Positions 32,396-43,984 are shown, numbered from the stretch's first letter. The stretch is 64,000 bases of DNA from Metridium senile (GCA_949775045.1 OX459105.1:16877353-16941352), one strand, 5' to 3'. The notes: generated from the letters alone by a model not told the origin. Made by a program: numbers and translations.

Positions 32396-34195
32396 GTGTA
32401 GTTCCAGAAAATATCCATACCCCCCCCCCCCCCCCCCCCCCCCACGGAGGGTCACGGAAATTCCGAGGGGTAGGGGGGTCTAAAGTGGAAAATTTCCGAG
32501 GGAGAGGGGGGTATAAAAACGTATTTTTCCAGAGGGTTACAAGAGATACGTATAGTACCGTAATTCGCTATCGGTAGCAGGAAACTAAACCAAAGAAATA
32601 CTCTTGCTATTAAAGTGCAACTGAAATTGCTTGTTGTAAAGCTTCCAAGATTTTCCAGGCATTTATTTGAACACTTTGTCTCTCTAAGTTGCATTTCTTG
32701 CTTCGAGCAAGACAAAATGGCGGCCAAGTCGTTCCCAGTCCCTCTAATTGCGCCTTACCGTTCACGTGTCAAATGTCACGTAACGCTTATCAACGACCAG
32801 TGTAGTGTTGTTTAGCTGTAGAAGCATGACATTTTAACTGCAATCTCGAACCCAGAGCCTGCGTTACTCTTGGCCAGCAGTGCCGAGCAACGTATAACTC
32901 TGGGGTACCGGGATTCTCTGCTTATTGTAATTGGCCCTTGAAAATACAATAGTCAGACCGGAAACAGACGAAGTAAAACCTCTGATTGGTCCATCATGTA
33001 AACAAATGTACATTCAAAATGTAAATTTTACGATTAATACGACGTCAACGGTTCTTTAATACTAGATAGAATTATATCGTCATTTATGGAATATATGCGA
33101 GTCGCGAAGCGACGAGAAATTGTATCGCCGCGAAGCGATGATTATCGAGTCGCGAAGCAAATTAGAATACACACAAAATACTCCTTTAAACTTATCTAAA
33201 CCTTGACAATCCTCAGACCTCTGGCATCCAGTTATATATCTTAATAAAGACCACGAAAGCAAACTAATAACCGTTGGAAAACTATAAATAAATCGACGGT
33301 TAAAGCGATCTAAATTGAAGGAGATTTAGACTCGTTTTTATATCATTATATAAATCCTGATGGCCGTTAAAAAACCTTCCTAAACTTTAAATGTTTTATT
33401 AGTGAGGAAAATGTTTTTATTTTGGCTTAGAAAATATTTAAAATACTACTAGGTCAACAATATTTTGAATGTCATATAACGTACTAAGTAACACAGGATG
33501 CCCAAACCAACAGATCATTATAATATTAACTAAGCATGCGCATTTCATGTTAAAACCGGAACTCCAAAATTGGAGCAGAATAATTCCGTTTCCCCAGATA
33601 TACGTTGCTCGGCACTGCTGGCCAAGAGTAACGCAGGCTCTGGGTTCGAGATTGTTTTAACTGTTAAAAAAGGCAAAAACATATTCTGAAAGTATTTAAC
33701 CGTTTTTTGCTATAAATCGCGATCTCTGATGTAAGTTTGTGACACATAAACTGTGCTCGTGTGAAATGGCCTTCGACGGACCCACGGCGGCGGCGCCAGG
33801 ACGCTTTTCACGATATTTTCAAAAATAAACTGGCTAAATTTGCAAGATTTATCTTCAAACTGGTTGGTTCCCTCCAAGCAAATAATCATGCACAGTAACT
33901 TACAAAATCAGAAGCCGAAAATCAAATGTTTTTTACTTTTTTGTGGCTGCGTAATAACAACAAAAATTGTGCCATTAATTAACGCCTTTGTCCGCGAATT
34001 ATAGACATAAAAAGCGTTTTAGGTATGAATTTGAGGTTTTCCAGGGGGTATTAAAGCAAGTGGGAAAATTATGGAAATTCCAGGGGGTAGGGGGGTCTTT
34101 TGAAGACCCTCTGGAATGGAAATTCCAGGGGGTAGGGGGGTCTAAAAATAAAAAACCCTCCGTGGGGGGGGAATGGATATTTTCTGGAACTACAC
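32396..34195. mobile_element. 1.8-kb TIR element, host of a nested element
   Basis: GTGTAGTTCCAGAAAATATCC at 32396 is mirrored as GGATATTTTCTGGAACTACAC ending 34195, followed inward by a poly(C) run (about 24) or poly(G) and CACGGAGGG. AAT flanks both sides; unit 2 (about 58337) shows the empty site. Subterminal GGAAATTCC, GGGGTAGGGGGGTCT blocks repeat at both ends. No transposase frame. Confidence 0.85.
32841..33654. mobile_element. 814-bp TIR element nested in the previous one, 9-bp TSD
   Basis: Perfect 56-base TIRs (CAATCTCGAACCCAGAGCCT, CCAGCAGTGCCGAGCAACGT) flanked by TTTTAACTG on both sides (32832-32840 and 33655-33663). The interior motif GAGTCGCGAAGCGACG with CCTCTGGCATCCAG recurs at 37795-37930. 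The 9-bp duplication and long TIRs suggest a MULE-like element. Confidence 0.9.
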
Positions 34196-34218
34196 AATAA
34201 AGAGATTACTATTATTAG

Positions 34219-34448
34219 TATAGCGAAAACACTAGAACCATGAAATAAAAACAAAATAGTTACTAACTAATAGTTTTTATTTAGTGACTATTAAGTCAGT
34301 ATCACTCAACCAGAAACATCAAATACAAAAGGAAATAATACCTCATTACAACTTTACTTGTCTTTGATAGTGACTAATAGTCACTAATAAGAACTATAAC
34401 ACATTAAAAATTTGATTTTGTTTCATGGTTCTAGTGCTTTTGTTCTAT
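34219..34448. mobile_element. MITE (GCGAAAACACTAGAACCATG)
   Basis: GCGAAAACACTAGAACCATG at the left is mirrored as CATGGTTCTAGTGCTTTTGT at the right. The paralogous copy at 58355-58577 shows it predates the duplication. Related to 8629-8854. Confidence 0.8.
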
Positions 34449-34701
34449 TATTTGAAATTCTAGATCAATTAGCCTTAACACAATTCCAACTTATGATAAA
34501 AGGCAATCTACATCAAAAAAGAAAAACCTTTTTATCAATCCAAAACTCAAGCATGTCAACCTCAAATTGTCCCTTTAATTGTCACTATCTTTTTTGTATC
34601 ACTTCTCATTTGTAATTATTATTTAGCTTTACTTATACACCAAATCAAAATACGGCAGCCAACTTGCAAAACTGTTCTTCTTGACTGTCCAGCCACGTAT
34701 A

Positions 34702-34956
34702 CACCTATTCAATTAACGTTGTCCATCTGGAATGGTTGATCTGAGACCAATAGGAATTGTGGGAGCTCGTTAAACTGCAAATGCACTATTATAATCACGC
34801 TTGAATATTAATGTTTACTTCTGAAATACTGTTATCTGTAATTCAGCACCATTCAAGTGTGATTAAAACAATGTATTTGAAATTTAATCAACTCCCACAA
34901 TTCCTATCGGTCTCAGATCAACCATTCCAGATGGACAACGTTAATTGAAATAGGTG
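34702..34956. mobile_element. TA-flanked MITE (CACCTATTCAATTAACGTTG), unit 1 only
   Basis: TIRs of about 65 bases with TA on both sides. Unit 2 reads CCACGTATACATGTGG, the empty site. A partial relative is in the CHERP intron at 12730. Confidence 0.88.
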
Positions 34957-35178
34957 TACATGTGGATACTTCATTGTGTTCCAACATGAACAAGAGTCTA
35001 GCCAGTCAAGAACAATAGCAGGTCTCCATATTTTGATTTGGTGTATATCTATATCAAGATTTTTATAACACTTCTGCTATGTCTAACCTTTTATAAGATA
35101 ATAGACAATTGAAATTTAAGTGATAGTTTATATAAAAACATTGAAAATAAATTAAAATATATAGAGAGAGATTAAGTA

Positions 35179-35501
35179 CTTATTGACTGAGTGAGAGGGC
35201 CGTACGGGAAAATATTTGGCTCGCGGTCATGACGTACGGAACGAGCGCAGCGAGGTCCGTACAAATGACCAAGAGCCAAATATTTTTCCGTACGGCCCGA
35301 CCTAACTCAGTCAATAAGTTTTTTATCATATGATCCGTATATTTTGCCAGGCGCGCGCCATTTTTTGTAATGTTTTGAGTAGCTGGTCCGTACGTGTTTG
35401 TACGGACCAGATGGAAAAAGCCGTACGGACCCCATCACGTGACTTTTTCCGAAGGTTTTCTTAAGAGCGCGCGCCGGGCAAAATACGGGTCATATGATAA
35501 A
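35179..35501. repeat. Two adjacent long hairpins, unit 1 only
   Basis: The first (35179-35318) has arms CTTATTGACTGAGT and GGCCGTACGG, AATATTTGGCTC. The second (35319-35501) has arms TTATCATATGATCCGTAT and GCGCGCGC. Many CGTACG and GCGCGC steps make it GC-rich against the background. Confidence 0.8.
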
Positions 35502-35844
35502 TAACTAGATTAGATATTTATTAGATATTAGGACTAATAGAATAAAAATTTGTAGAACATGTTTCATGGATTAGTGTTTTTGCTCTAGTTGTAATTCTTT
35601 TTTTAGTTATCTATACTGATTGAGTTGTGTAAAATTATATATATGTTCAGTGGCATTCTACTATATTCAGTAAATGTTTAGTTGTCAAGCATGGAAGCAC
35701 AATTTATTTATTTGCTGCAAGGTATTAACAATGTCCATCCATGATGGACAAAAGGGACTTCATGCGGTTGTTGGTAGGTTTCCTTGCTCCAAGCAATCAC
35801 TCAACAAGGCCGATCACACGGCGGGGCAGAAGTGATGATGGTGA

Positions 35845-35886
35845 TGAGAGGAACAAGACTGAGTACTGAGAATAGCCATGTCCAAT
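35845..35886 (+). pseudogene. Truncated SKP2 exon 4 fragment
   Basis: GAGAGGAACAAG...GAGTACTGAGAATAGCC then TCCAAT|GTAAGAAAACATC repeats the 3' end of exon 4 and its donor, with a 4-base insertion that shifts the frame. It marks a second, internal duplication within SKP2 intron 4. The junction sits at AGTGATGATG, again GAT-rich. Confidence 0.85.
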
Positions 35887-36059
35887 GTAAGAAAACATCA
35901 AATTAACATATACAGTGTTTTGATTGGTCAGTAGCTCTCACCGGGGAGTAGCCAGCGGACTTCTTTGAGTTTCTGATTTTAGCTAGATGAAATGAAACGA
36001 TTCATATATATTAATTGTCCCTTTTTGCATAGGAATTTCATACGAACATGTTTCATAGT

Positions 36060-36660
36060 GGATGTCACAGCGTTTTTCATAGGCTATGCACAGGATATTT
36101 CATATGATATTCATAGGGTATTTCATAGTGTTTTCATAGGGTATTTCATATGATATTCATAGGGTATTTCATAGTGTTTTCATAGGGTATTTCATATGAT
36201 ATTCATAGGGTATTTCATATGATATTCATAGGGTATTTCATAGTGTTTTCATAGGGTATTTCATAGTGTTTTCATAGGGTATTTCATATGATATTCATAG
36301 GGTATTTCATAGTGTTTTCATAGGGTATTTCATAGTGTTTTCATAGGGTATTTCATAGTGTTTTCATAGGGTATTTCATAGTGTTTTCATAGGGTATTTC
36401 ATAGTGTTTTCATAGGGGTTTTCATAGGGTATTTCATAGTGTTTTCATAGGGTATTTCATAGTGTTTTCATAGGGTATTTCATAGTGTATTCATAGGGTA
36501 TTTCATAGTGTTTTCATAGGGGTTTTCATAGGGTATTTCATAGTGTTTTCATAGGGTATTTCATAGTGTTTTCATAGGGTATTTCATAGTGTATTCATAG
36601 GGTATTTCATAGTGTTTTCATGGGGTATTTTATAGGTTTTCATAAGGTTTTCATGGGGAT
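36060..36660. repeat. 23-bp minisatellite
   Basis: TTTTCATAGGGTATTTCATAG repeats about 25 times with minor variants (GTG/ATG). No coding meaning. Confidence 0.92.
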
Positions 36661-36689
36661 ATCATGGGGTATTCATATAGGGTTAACCC

Positions 36690-37450
36690 GTTTGCGTTAA
36701 TAGCCTCTTCTGCAGGCAAAGCTAGTGGTCCCGATGAAATTCCTGCTCTACTACTACCATCTTGGAAGTGTTAAGTTGCTTCGAGTGAAGAAGAAAAAGA
36801 TCTAGGTATTATCGTCACTAGGAATCTGAGTTATGACTCTCACGTCATGTCCATCGTAAGCAAGGCCAACAAGATGCTTGGATTGTTGAAGAGAACTTGT
36901 CCCCTTATTACTGACACCAAAGTAAGGCGGACATTGCATCTCGCACTCGTAAAACTCAGCTGTGTTACACCACTGAGGTGTGGTCTCCAGCCAGTGTTAA
37001 GCTGTAAACCATCATCGAGAGAGTTCAGCGGCGGGCAACACGATGGATCCAAACTCGGTAAAACACCATACAAGGACAGGCTTCACGCCCTTAATCTACT
37101 AACTTTATGTTAGAGAAATTAAAGACCTTGTACTTTTTTATAAAGTTGTAACTGTCCCCACTGATTTTAATATTGAGCATTTGTGAAACATTGAACGGTC
37201 GCGTAGCCAGAATCCTACTTTAACTTTAATACCCTCATATTGTAAAAGTAATGCATTTCAGGACTCTTTTAATAGAATTGTCAAACTCTGGAACTCAGTT
37301 TGTAAATTAGCACCACTCAACACCTTCCGTAGTTCAATTTCTATTAGTCAAGATTCATATTTTTGTTTACTAAATAATGTTTTTGACATTGACATCTCAT
37401 GTACATGGTCTATCTCGCGACTGTTCCTGCCATCGGGCCTAAGTTTATTG
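36690..37450 (+). pseudogene. Degenerate LINE (CR1-like) reverse transcriptase fragment
   Basis: GKASGPDEIPA, a typical LINE RT motif, is followed after a deletion by EEEKDLGIIVTRNLSYDSHV and IVSKANKMLGLLKRTC, then by a RIVKLWNSV tail. All are hallmarks of non-LTR retrotransposon ORF2 C-termini. Several frameshifts and stops break it. Confidence 0.75.
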
Positions 37451-37794
37451 GTTAAATATTCTAATTTCATTTATCATTATTTTTCGGTTCTAACAATAGT
37501 CTCATTCAAGTTAAATAATTTAGGTTTTATCGTTATTTAGAATTTGTTTTACATATATGGTTATTTAGTATGAGTGAGTTTATTATGTTATTACAATAAG
37601 TATTATTTGTTTTGATAGAAATATTATTTGTTAATGTATATCCTAGTTTCTGAGTTATTTTCAATAAGTTTTATCGTTATTTACAATCCTCAATAAGTAT
37701 TTCCTAGTTTCATTGTTATTTACAACAGGGTGTGAATGGGGGGTCCCATATTACCCTGGTTCCGGAGGGGCTTTCTTTTATAGGGAAATAATAC

Positions 37795-37935
37795 GAGTCG
37801 CAAAGCGACGATGATCGAGTCGCGGAGAAATTGTGGAACGATACTCTACCAAAACAAACAAAATACATTCAAAATAGTCCTCGAAACTACTTTAAATCGT
37901 AAAAACTTCTCAAACCTCTGGCATCCAGGGTATCC
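37795..37935. mobile_element. Fragment of the GAGTCGCGAAGCGACG element
   Basis: GAGTCGCAAAGCGACGATGA and CTCTGGCATCCAGG match the interior of the nested element at 32841-33654. No termini seen. Confidence 0.5.
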
Positions 37936-37975
37936 CAATATCAGTTTATTTTTATCTAATTAATTTACTTGAGCA

Positions 37976-38190
37976 TTATACACCTAGACGTACATTGAGC
38001 TCAGCTACTAAAGGTCTATTAGTAGTACCTAGGTCAACAACATCTACATATGGAGATAGAGCATTTACAATAGCAGCTCCAAAACTATGGAATAAACTTC
38101 CACCTAGTATAAGAAACGCAGATTCAGTCAACAAATTTAAAACATCACTTAAAACATATTGATTCAAAGAAGCGTTTAATTGTTAGTAGA
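37976..38190 (+). pseudogene. LINE ORF2 C-terminal fragment
   Basis: The + frame reads TPRRTLSSATKGLLVVP, YGDRAFTIAAPKLWNKLP and SVNKFKTSLKTY, the standard tail of CR1/L2-type ORF2. A second LINE, different from the one at 36690. The antisense frame of similar length is a shadow. Confidence 0.8.
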
Positions 38191-38248
38191 TATTCTCGAC
38201 TTTTAATTATTATTATTATTTAGTATATTATATTAGTATTATTAACAC

Positions 38249-38394
38249 TAGAGTACAAACACTAAAAGTGTGCAATACTTTGTACTATTTACCACTAAAT
38301 AGTGTTGATTAAACAATAGAGAACAAAAAAAAATTGCATAATTTAGCAGTATTTAGTGGTATTTATGTTGCACACTTTTAGTATTTGTACTCTA
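38249..38394. mobile_element. Short MITE (AGAGTACAAACACTAAAAGT)
   Basis: AGAGTACAAACACTAAAAGT at left is mirrored as CTTTTAGTATTTGTACTCT at right, with an internal palindromic ATTTACCACTAAATA and its mirror. Confidence 0.75.
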
Positions 38395-38533
38395 TATTTA
38401 GCATCTAAATTTTAATTCACTCTATTTTATTGTATATTTTACTATATTTTTTATTGTACATTTCTAAACTTATTTATATATAGATATACTTTGTACTGTA
38501 AGCGCATTGAGGCTTGCGAAATGCGCAAGAACC

Positions 38534-38684
38534 GTTAATAGCTGTTATTACAGTTATATGCAAATGATTTCAAACAATGGATTCTAATCGAGGCTTTCGG
38601 GCAAACCTATTGTTTTCGCCCGAAAGCGTCGACTTCAACCCATTGTTCAAAATCATTTGCATATAACTGTAATAACAGCTATTA
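38534..38684. mobile_element. Palindromic MITE (TAATAGCTGTTATTACAGTT)
   Basis: TAATAGCTGTTATTACAGTT and ATATGCAAATGATTT are mirrored on the right. The centre is itself inverted (CTTTCGGGC and GCCCGAAAG). The following 38685-39295 is AT-rich with a 13-bp CTGTTTTGTAAGT repeat (39058-39148). Confidence 0.8.
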
Positions 38685-39295
38685 AATTAAATTAAATTAA
38701 ACATCTAAATTTAAGCTAAATTTTAGCAATTTTCTCAGTTCAGTTAAAATAGCTTTTGAATAAAAACCAGTTGCATTTAAAATTTAATTAATCAAATTTA
38801 TTAATTAAAAACAAAGAAATGTCAGCTAAAAAAGACACGGAATTCTCAGTTAACAGTTAATTTTTTTAGTCGTTTCTCAGATAACAGTTAATTTAGACCC
38901 TGTTACAATGACACGAGAGAAGTGAGAATCATGACGCGAAGCGGAGTGCTTCTCAACATTTCTCGAGTGTTTGACAATCCCCAAGTGCTTTATAACTGCA
39001 TATAACTGCATACAGCACAGAAAGCAAGTTTTTTATTTCTTTTATAAAATACAAAACTCTGTTTTGTAAGTCTGTTTTGATAATCTGTTTTGATAGTCTG
39101 TTTTGTAAGTCTGTTTTGTAAGTCTGTTTTGTAAGTCTGTTTTGTAACTAATACGTGTCATATTCAATAAAGGGATTTGTGACGGTTTTATTGACGGTGA
39201 GGGGCTGAGATTTCCTAAACAGGAAGCCCATGAAAGTGATTAGGTTTTTATCCTACCCCACAATGCAACGAGACCTCACATTTATCAAAGACAAG

Positions 39296-40195
39296 ATGGC
39301 AGAGGTTCCGTTAATAAACGTACTAGACGCCTTCGCAACTTTTGCCGGTAGCGAAGACGTCTTGGAAAAAATCATGAGCAATGCAGACCCAGCTGTCGCT
39401 GTTCTAGCGCTAGATAATCTTTTTCGCATTGAAGAAAAAGTATTGTCAGGTCAGTTTCCTAAATGTTCTAACCGTGTTTGCGACTTTCTGCGAAGATGGC
39501 GTAACGAGTCGCCGTTAAGTGGGGCATATCAATTTCGTTATGACAGGGAGAGGGTACCTAACTTTCTAAGAAGTCTCACCATCTTCGAAACCTTTAAGGT
39601 TCCCCTGTTCATAGATGACTACGGACAAAAGAAGCTGTTGAGCAACTATGACAAAACCGAGGGCATCCTGATTGATGGAAGCACATCAATATTTCACGAC
39701 ACTCACAAAAAGGAAGCCGAAAAGATATCTGATGAACAACAGTTGAAACCAAGCTCTAACAAAAACATTATTGAAGGATGCTGGTTTGGATTGGAAAGTG
39801 CATCCAGCGCCTATGGTGGCAAGAGATTCAAAACGACGCTGTCAAAGCTTGGCGTTACTGGGCTAAATCAAGGGGAAATTGTCTCTTACAAGAATGAGGT
39901 CAATGTGATCCTCTACGCTGCAGATGATACGGATTTCAAAGGTTTGAAGAAGCCAACCGATGAAGCTGTGAAGAAAAATAATCCTGACGCATATGTTCAT
40001 GTATCCATATTTGTGCCATCACGATTCTTACCACCCCAGGATGAATTTAAGGATGTTATTGACGGTCCTTTTAATGTTAATCATGGTGATTTTTGTGTAA
40101 GAGCTAAGCGATCATTCAGTACAACGCCGTGTGATGAACTGGGACTTAGCCGAGACATGGAAGAACAGTTTGATGACCTGTCGTTGAGTGGTTGA
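39296..40195 (+). CDS. Unknown intronless gene family, copy 2
   Basis: 299 codons starting MAEVPLINVLDAFATF (context ACAAGATGG). In-frame ATGs at 39230 and 39262 exist, but the shared start is preferred. Conserved parts: DVLEKIMSNADPAVAVLALD (20-40), VCDFLRRWRNESPLSGAY (61-78), FKVPLFIDDYGQKKLL (100-115), FHDTH (133-137), IIEGCWFGLE (158-167), SAYGGKRFKTTL (171-182), QGEIVSYKNEVNVILYA (192-208), YVHVSIFVPSRF (233-244). It is the most divergent copy, with its own C-terminus (RDMEEQFDDLSLSG). The intact frame with no stop argues for selection. Function unknown. Confidence 0.82.
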   Translation: MAEVPLINVLDAFATFAGSEDVLEKIMSNADPAVAVLALDNLFRIEEKVLSGQFPKCSNRVCDFLRRWRNESPLSGAYQFRYDRERVPNFLRSLTIFETFKVPLFIDDYGQKKLLSNYDKTEGILIDGSTSIFHDTHKKEAEKISDEQQLKPSSNKNIIEGCWFGLESASSAYGGKRFKTTLSKLGVTGLNQGEIVSYKNEVNVILYAADDTDFKGLKKPTDEAVKKNNPDAYVHVSIFVPSRFLPPQDEFKDVIDGPFNVNHGDFCVRAKRSFSTTPCDELGLSRDMEEQFDDLSLSG

Positions 40196-40400
40196 TGCGA
40201 CAGCTGTATAAATATGATGTCAGATATTTTGGATGTGAGAGTTTTGCTGCTAGCCACGATGCAAGCAGCGACACTATAAATCTTGACAGTTGTGATATCT
40301 GTGTACTACATGCAGATAAAAACAAACAGTGGAAAACTCTTGATGGAAATGGACAAAATGACAATGTTTTTTAGTACCAAAATTGCAATATTAAATATAT

Positions 40401-40521
40401 CTTATTAGACAGTTTGATGTGTAATTTATGGCTGGATAGCTGTATTTTTACGAGCCTTTAGGCAAGTCAAAATACAAGTGAACGTGTAAAAATACCCAGC
40501 CATAAATTACAATCTAATAAG
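40401..40521. mobile_element. MITE (CTTATTAGACAGTTTGATGT), copy B
   Basis: Short intact hairpin copy with TATGGCTGGATA arms, just behind the 3' flank of gene copy 2. Related copies at 31193 and 57474 sit in the same relation to gene copies 1 and 4, so all arose by block duplication. Confidence 0.8.
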
Positions 40522-40555
40522 GTATATTTATTTTCCAACAATTTGTTATTTTTTA

Positions 40556-41478
40556 AAGCAAGTTATATTTCTAACCTTTTATATGTCTAAGTTATATTTC
40601 TAACCTTTTATATGTCTAAGTTATATGTCTAACCTTTTATATGTCTAAGTTATATTTCTAACCTTTTATATGTCTAAGTTATATTTCTAACCTTTTATAT
40701 GTCTAAGTTATATTTCTAACCTTTTATATGTCTAAGTTATATTTTTAACCTTTTATATGTCTAAGTTATATTTCTAACCTTTTATATGTCTAAGTTATAT
40801 TTCTAACCTTTTATATGTCTAAGTTATATTTCTAAACTTTTATATGTCTAAGTTATAGTTCTAACCTTTTATATGTTTAAGTTATATTTCTAACCTTTTA
40901 TATTTCTAACCTTTTATATGTCTAAGTTATATTTCTAACCTTTTATATTTCTAACCTTTTATATGTCTAACCTTTTATATGTCTAAGTTATATTTCTAAC
41001 CTTTTATATTTCTAACCTTTTATATGTCTAAGTTATATTTCTAACCTTTTATATGTTTAAGTTATATTTCTAACCTTTTATATGTCTAAGTTATATTTCT
41101 AACCTTTTATATGTCTAAGTTATATTTCTAACCTTTTATATGTCTAAGTTATATTTCTAACCTTTTATATGTTTAAGTTATATTTCTAACCTTTTATATT
41201 TCTAACCTTTTATATGTCTAAGTTATATTTCTAACCTTTTATATTTCTAACCTTTTATATGTCTAAGTTATATTTCTAACCTTTTATATTTCTAACCTTT
41301 TATATGTCTAAGTTATATTTCTAACCTTTTATATGTTTAAGTTATATTTCTAACCTTTTATATGTTTAAGTTATATTTCTAACCTTTTATATGTTTAAGT
41401 TATATTTCTAACCTTTTATATGTCTAAGTTATATTTCTAACCTTTTATATGTCTAAGTTATATGTCTAACCTTTTATA
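40556..41478. repeat. 29-bp minisatellite
   Basis: AAGTTATATTTCTAACCTTT plus TATATGTCT repeats about 30 times, some units shortened. A single unit (TCTAACCTTTTATAAGATAA) is present at about 35083 and 58973, so the array grew here from one ancestral unit. Confidence 0.92.
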
Positions 41479-41612
41479 AGATAATAGATACTTGATACTT
41501 GCCTAGTTTACGAAATGCTGATGATAAAGGAAAAATCACCCAACCTGGTCATTCGATCAAACTCGATCAAAGCAAAACTCTTCGCATAATTATTCTACTT
41601 TATTGTACTTAA

Positions 41613-42339
41613 GGACGGGGCCTACTAATTAAAAAGTAATGTATTCTTCAAATAACTATGTGAGTTGTTTTAACCCTTTAGAGGGTTCTTCAAATCTGGC
41701 TAAAAAAGGTGGGGTCACCGGGCAGTTAAGAGAAATAATGAGTCTTAAATATGGCTGACGTCACGATTTTACCGACATCGACAAATAATTTTTTTTTTCA
41801 AAGGATTTTCATTGAAACATCTCTTTGATAGCGGTAAACAATTAACAAGTATTTTTCTAATAGGAATATATATTTTGTAACGTATTTTCAAAAGTTAGTA
41901 GTGAAATATGATTTTTTTAGCATCGCGACTTGTATTTTACGAGGTTCAGAAAATTCGAATTTTTGTCTATTTTCCATTCAAAAATCAGTTGCTTTTTCGA
42001 AATTTTACATCAAAACCATTGTTTAACATGTTCTTAATAATTGCAGCTATAAAAAAATTGGGGTTACCGGGCATTTTAAAAAGTTATCGCGTGGTAAACT
42101 TTGCCGCCGAAGATCATCATAAGACAATTTCTTTCCGGTCCCCTCCCTACTAAGTAAAGAAATTCGTCATCATAAGTGCATTGTGGGACTGTTTTTATAA
42201 AAACCGCTACCGTCGCGTCTACCATCGTTAGATGGTTTTTTATTTGTATTTTGTCATCTTTTGAGGTAAGATAGCGCGTTAAAATGGAAACTATGTAGAT
42301 GCGCAGTAGCCTGCGCAGTGGCAATAGTAGGCTCCGTCC
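41613..42339. mobile_element. TTAA-flanked TIR element, 727 bp
   Basis: GGACGGGGCCTACTA and its mirror TAGTAGGCTCCGTCC are flanked by TTAA on both sides (41609 and 42340). TTAA target choice is typical of piggyBac and Kolobok. GGGGTCACCGGGCA-type motifs inside resemble those in 59718-60373. No transposase. Confidence 0.82.
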
Positions 42340-42343
42340 TTAA

Positions 42344-43579
42344 TCACTGTAGCATATCATTATTGGTCTACTTATTTACTTGATAATGACATCTGACGAT
42401 GTTGAAACGTAGTACTAACTTAGCGTTTGTATTTATTTTAAAGATACTTGATAGTATGTATAAAAACATTGAAAATGAATTTTAAAAAGTATAGATAGAG
42501 AGATATAACTAGATTATATATTTAATAAATATTAGGTAATAGAATAAAAATTTGTAGAACGTGTTTCATGGATTAGTGTTTTTGCTCTAGTTGTAATTCT
42601 TTTTTTAGTTATCTATACTGATTGAGTTGTGTAAAGTTATACATATGTTCATTGGCATTCTACTATATTCAGTAAATGTTTAGTTGTCTAGCATGGAAGC
42701 ACAATTTATTTATTGCTGCAAGGTATTAATAACATCCATCCATGATGTACAAAAAGACTGTCGTTGTTGGAACGTAGGTTTCTTTGCTCCAAGCAATCAC
42801 GCCCCAAGGCTGATCATGTGCCTGGAAGAAGTGATAATGTTCACGGACGATTTAGTGTGATTTTATGTGGAAGATGATGTTATTTTATGAGTTTTTCGAT
42901 GGTCAGTGTTAACAAATTGAATAGAGCACATTTTGAATGACTATGAAACATTCACAGCACCTACACGGTCAAGGTACGGCAAGGCACGCTAAAAATCCTA
43001 GAAACATCACTGAAGCGGCAAGGCACGCACACGGCACTGAACTTTTCACACTCATACGAAATCTGCTCTTAGTGGATAGTGCACAAGATAGTGTCAGCCT
43101 TGTTGAAGAAGAAATACTTTGTTTGTATGTTCTCAGATTTAGATGATTCATCCCAACACAGAGATGTTATTTCTGAAGTAGATTGTTTCAAATCCGAGTC
43201 GCTGTATTCATGCTTATGTTTATCTTCAAAATTGCATAAATGAATACTAATGATATTAATCATGTCAGCTTAAATAGCATTTTTCACAGTTACTAAAAAT
43301 AGATATTGCAAAGCCTTGAAATGGGATTGAAATGCAGACAAACTTTGTAAAAAAGGCTTCGACAGCAAGGAAAAGAAGATCAATATCAGTTGGAAAACCA
43401 TAATTTTTCTATGAATTAGAAACAACAAGACAAAAAAACATTGTTGCAGCATATTAGTATGTATTTTGGGCTTGGCTTGTCCGCATTTCAATCCCATAAT
43501 GCATCATGGTGACCTCATTTGTGGAAAGCGCTATTGTTCAGAATGTGATAACATTTCATTTTTTCTCATTTTGTCATAG
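42344..43579. other. SKP2 intron 4, right part of unit 1
   Basis: Matches 59050-61128 without the TTAA element found there. I see no credible coding region; the open frames at 42937-43497 are not conserved as proteins between units. Confidence 0.5.
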
Positions 43580-43728
43580 GTCTGTTCTCCCATTTTTGAT
43601 GAGCATTTCCCCATATTTCCTGATGTGCCCCTGTCTACCAGAAGCCCGGCGATTGTCTTCTTAAACTTTCTCACCTTGAAGCAACTTTATGTTCATTTGA
43701 AGATGACAGTCTTCTTTGTTTATTAATG
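43580..43728 (+). pseudogene. SKP2: SKP2 exon 5, truncated copy, 1-bp deletion
   Basis: 149 bases against 150 in the intact copy at 61129-61278. The lost base near 43626 shifts the frame after CSPIFDEHFPIFPDV. The shifted frame stays open until TAA at 43724, two bases before the donor. Confidence 0.9.
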
Positions 43729-43984
43729 GTAATGTGAATTTCTAGTATTTTAATAATGATGATGGTGAACATAGGTTGTTTGTTGTGTTGCTCTCTCTCA
43801 TGGCAGAAGGGTTTTCCTCTGGGATATCCCATTTTCCTCCCACTACAATGTCAGCAGAGTTGTGTGTTGTAAATACTGAATGCTGTGGTAGTGAGTGTGA
43901 GCCAACCTTGTGGAAGAAACCAACAGGGTGTAGTGGTTATAAAATATACTTTTTTAACATTTGTGGTGATAATAATGGTTTATA

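Larger units (their letters stand above)
15706..43728 (+). pseudogene. SKP2: SKP2 truncated 5' copy (exons 1-5 only, exon 5 frameshifted)
   Basis: Exons 15706-15948, 16182-16308, 18217-18325, 20114-20228 and 43580-43728 match exons 1-5 of the SKP2 copy at 51391. All LRR exons after exon 5 are missing because the duplication ends in the next intron. Exon 5 has lost one base (GATGTGCCCC against GATGTCGCCCC) and the shifted frame ends at TAA 43724-43726. Transcribed and spliced normally it would give about 246 residues: the N-terminal region and F-box without substrate-binding LRRs. A partial exon 4 copy lies at 35845-35886. Intron 4 (23 kb) contains two members of the unknown gene family and the 8-kb minisatellite transposon. 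Confidence 0.85.

Noticed and set aside
37976..38167. 63-codon antisense gene
   Set aside because: The + strand reads the LINE ORF2 tail (YGDRAFTIAAPKLWNKLP), so the antisense frame is a shadow.
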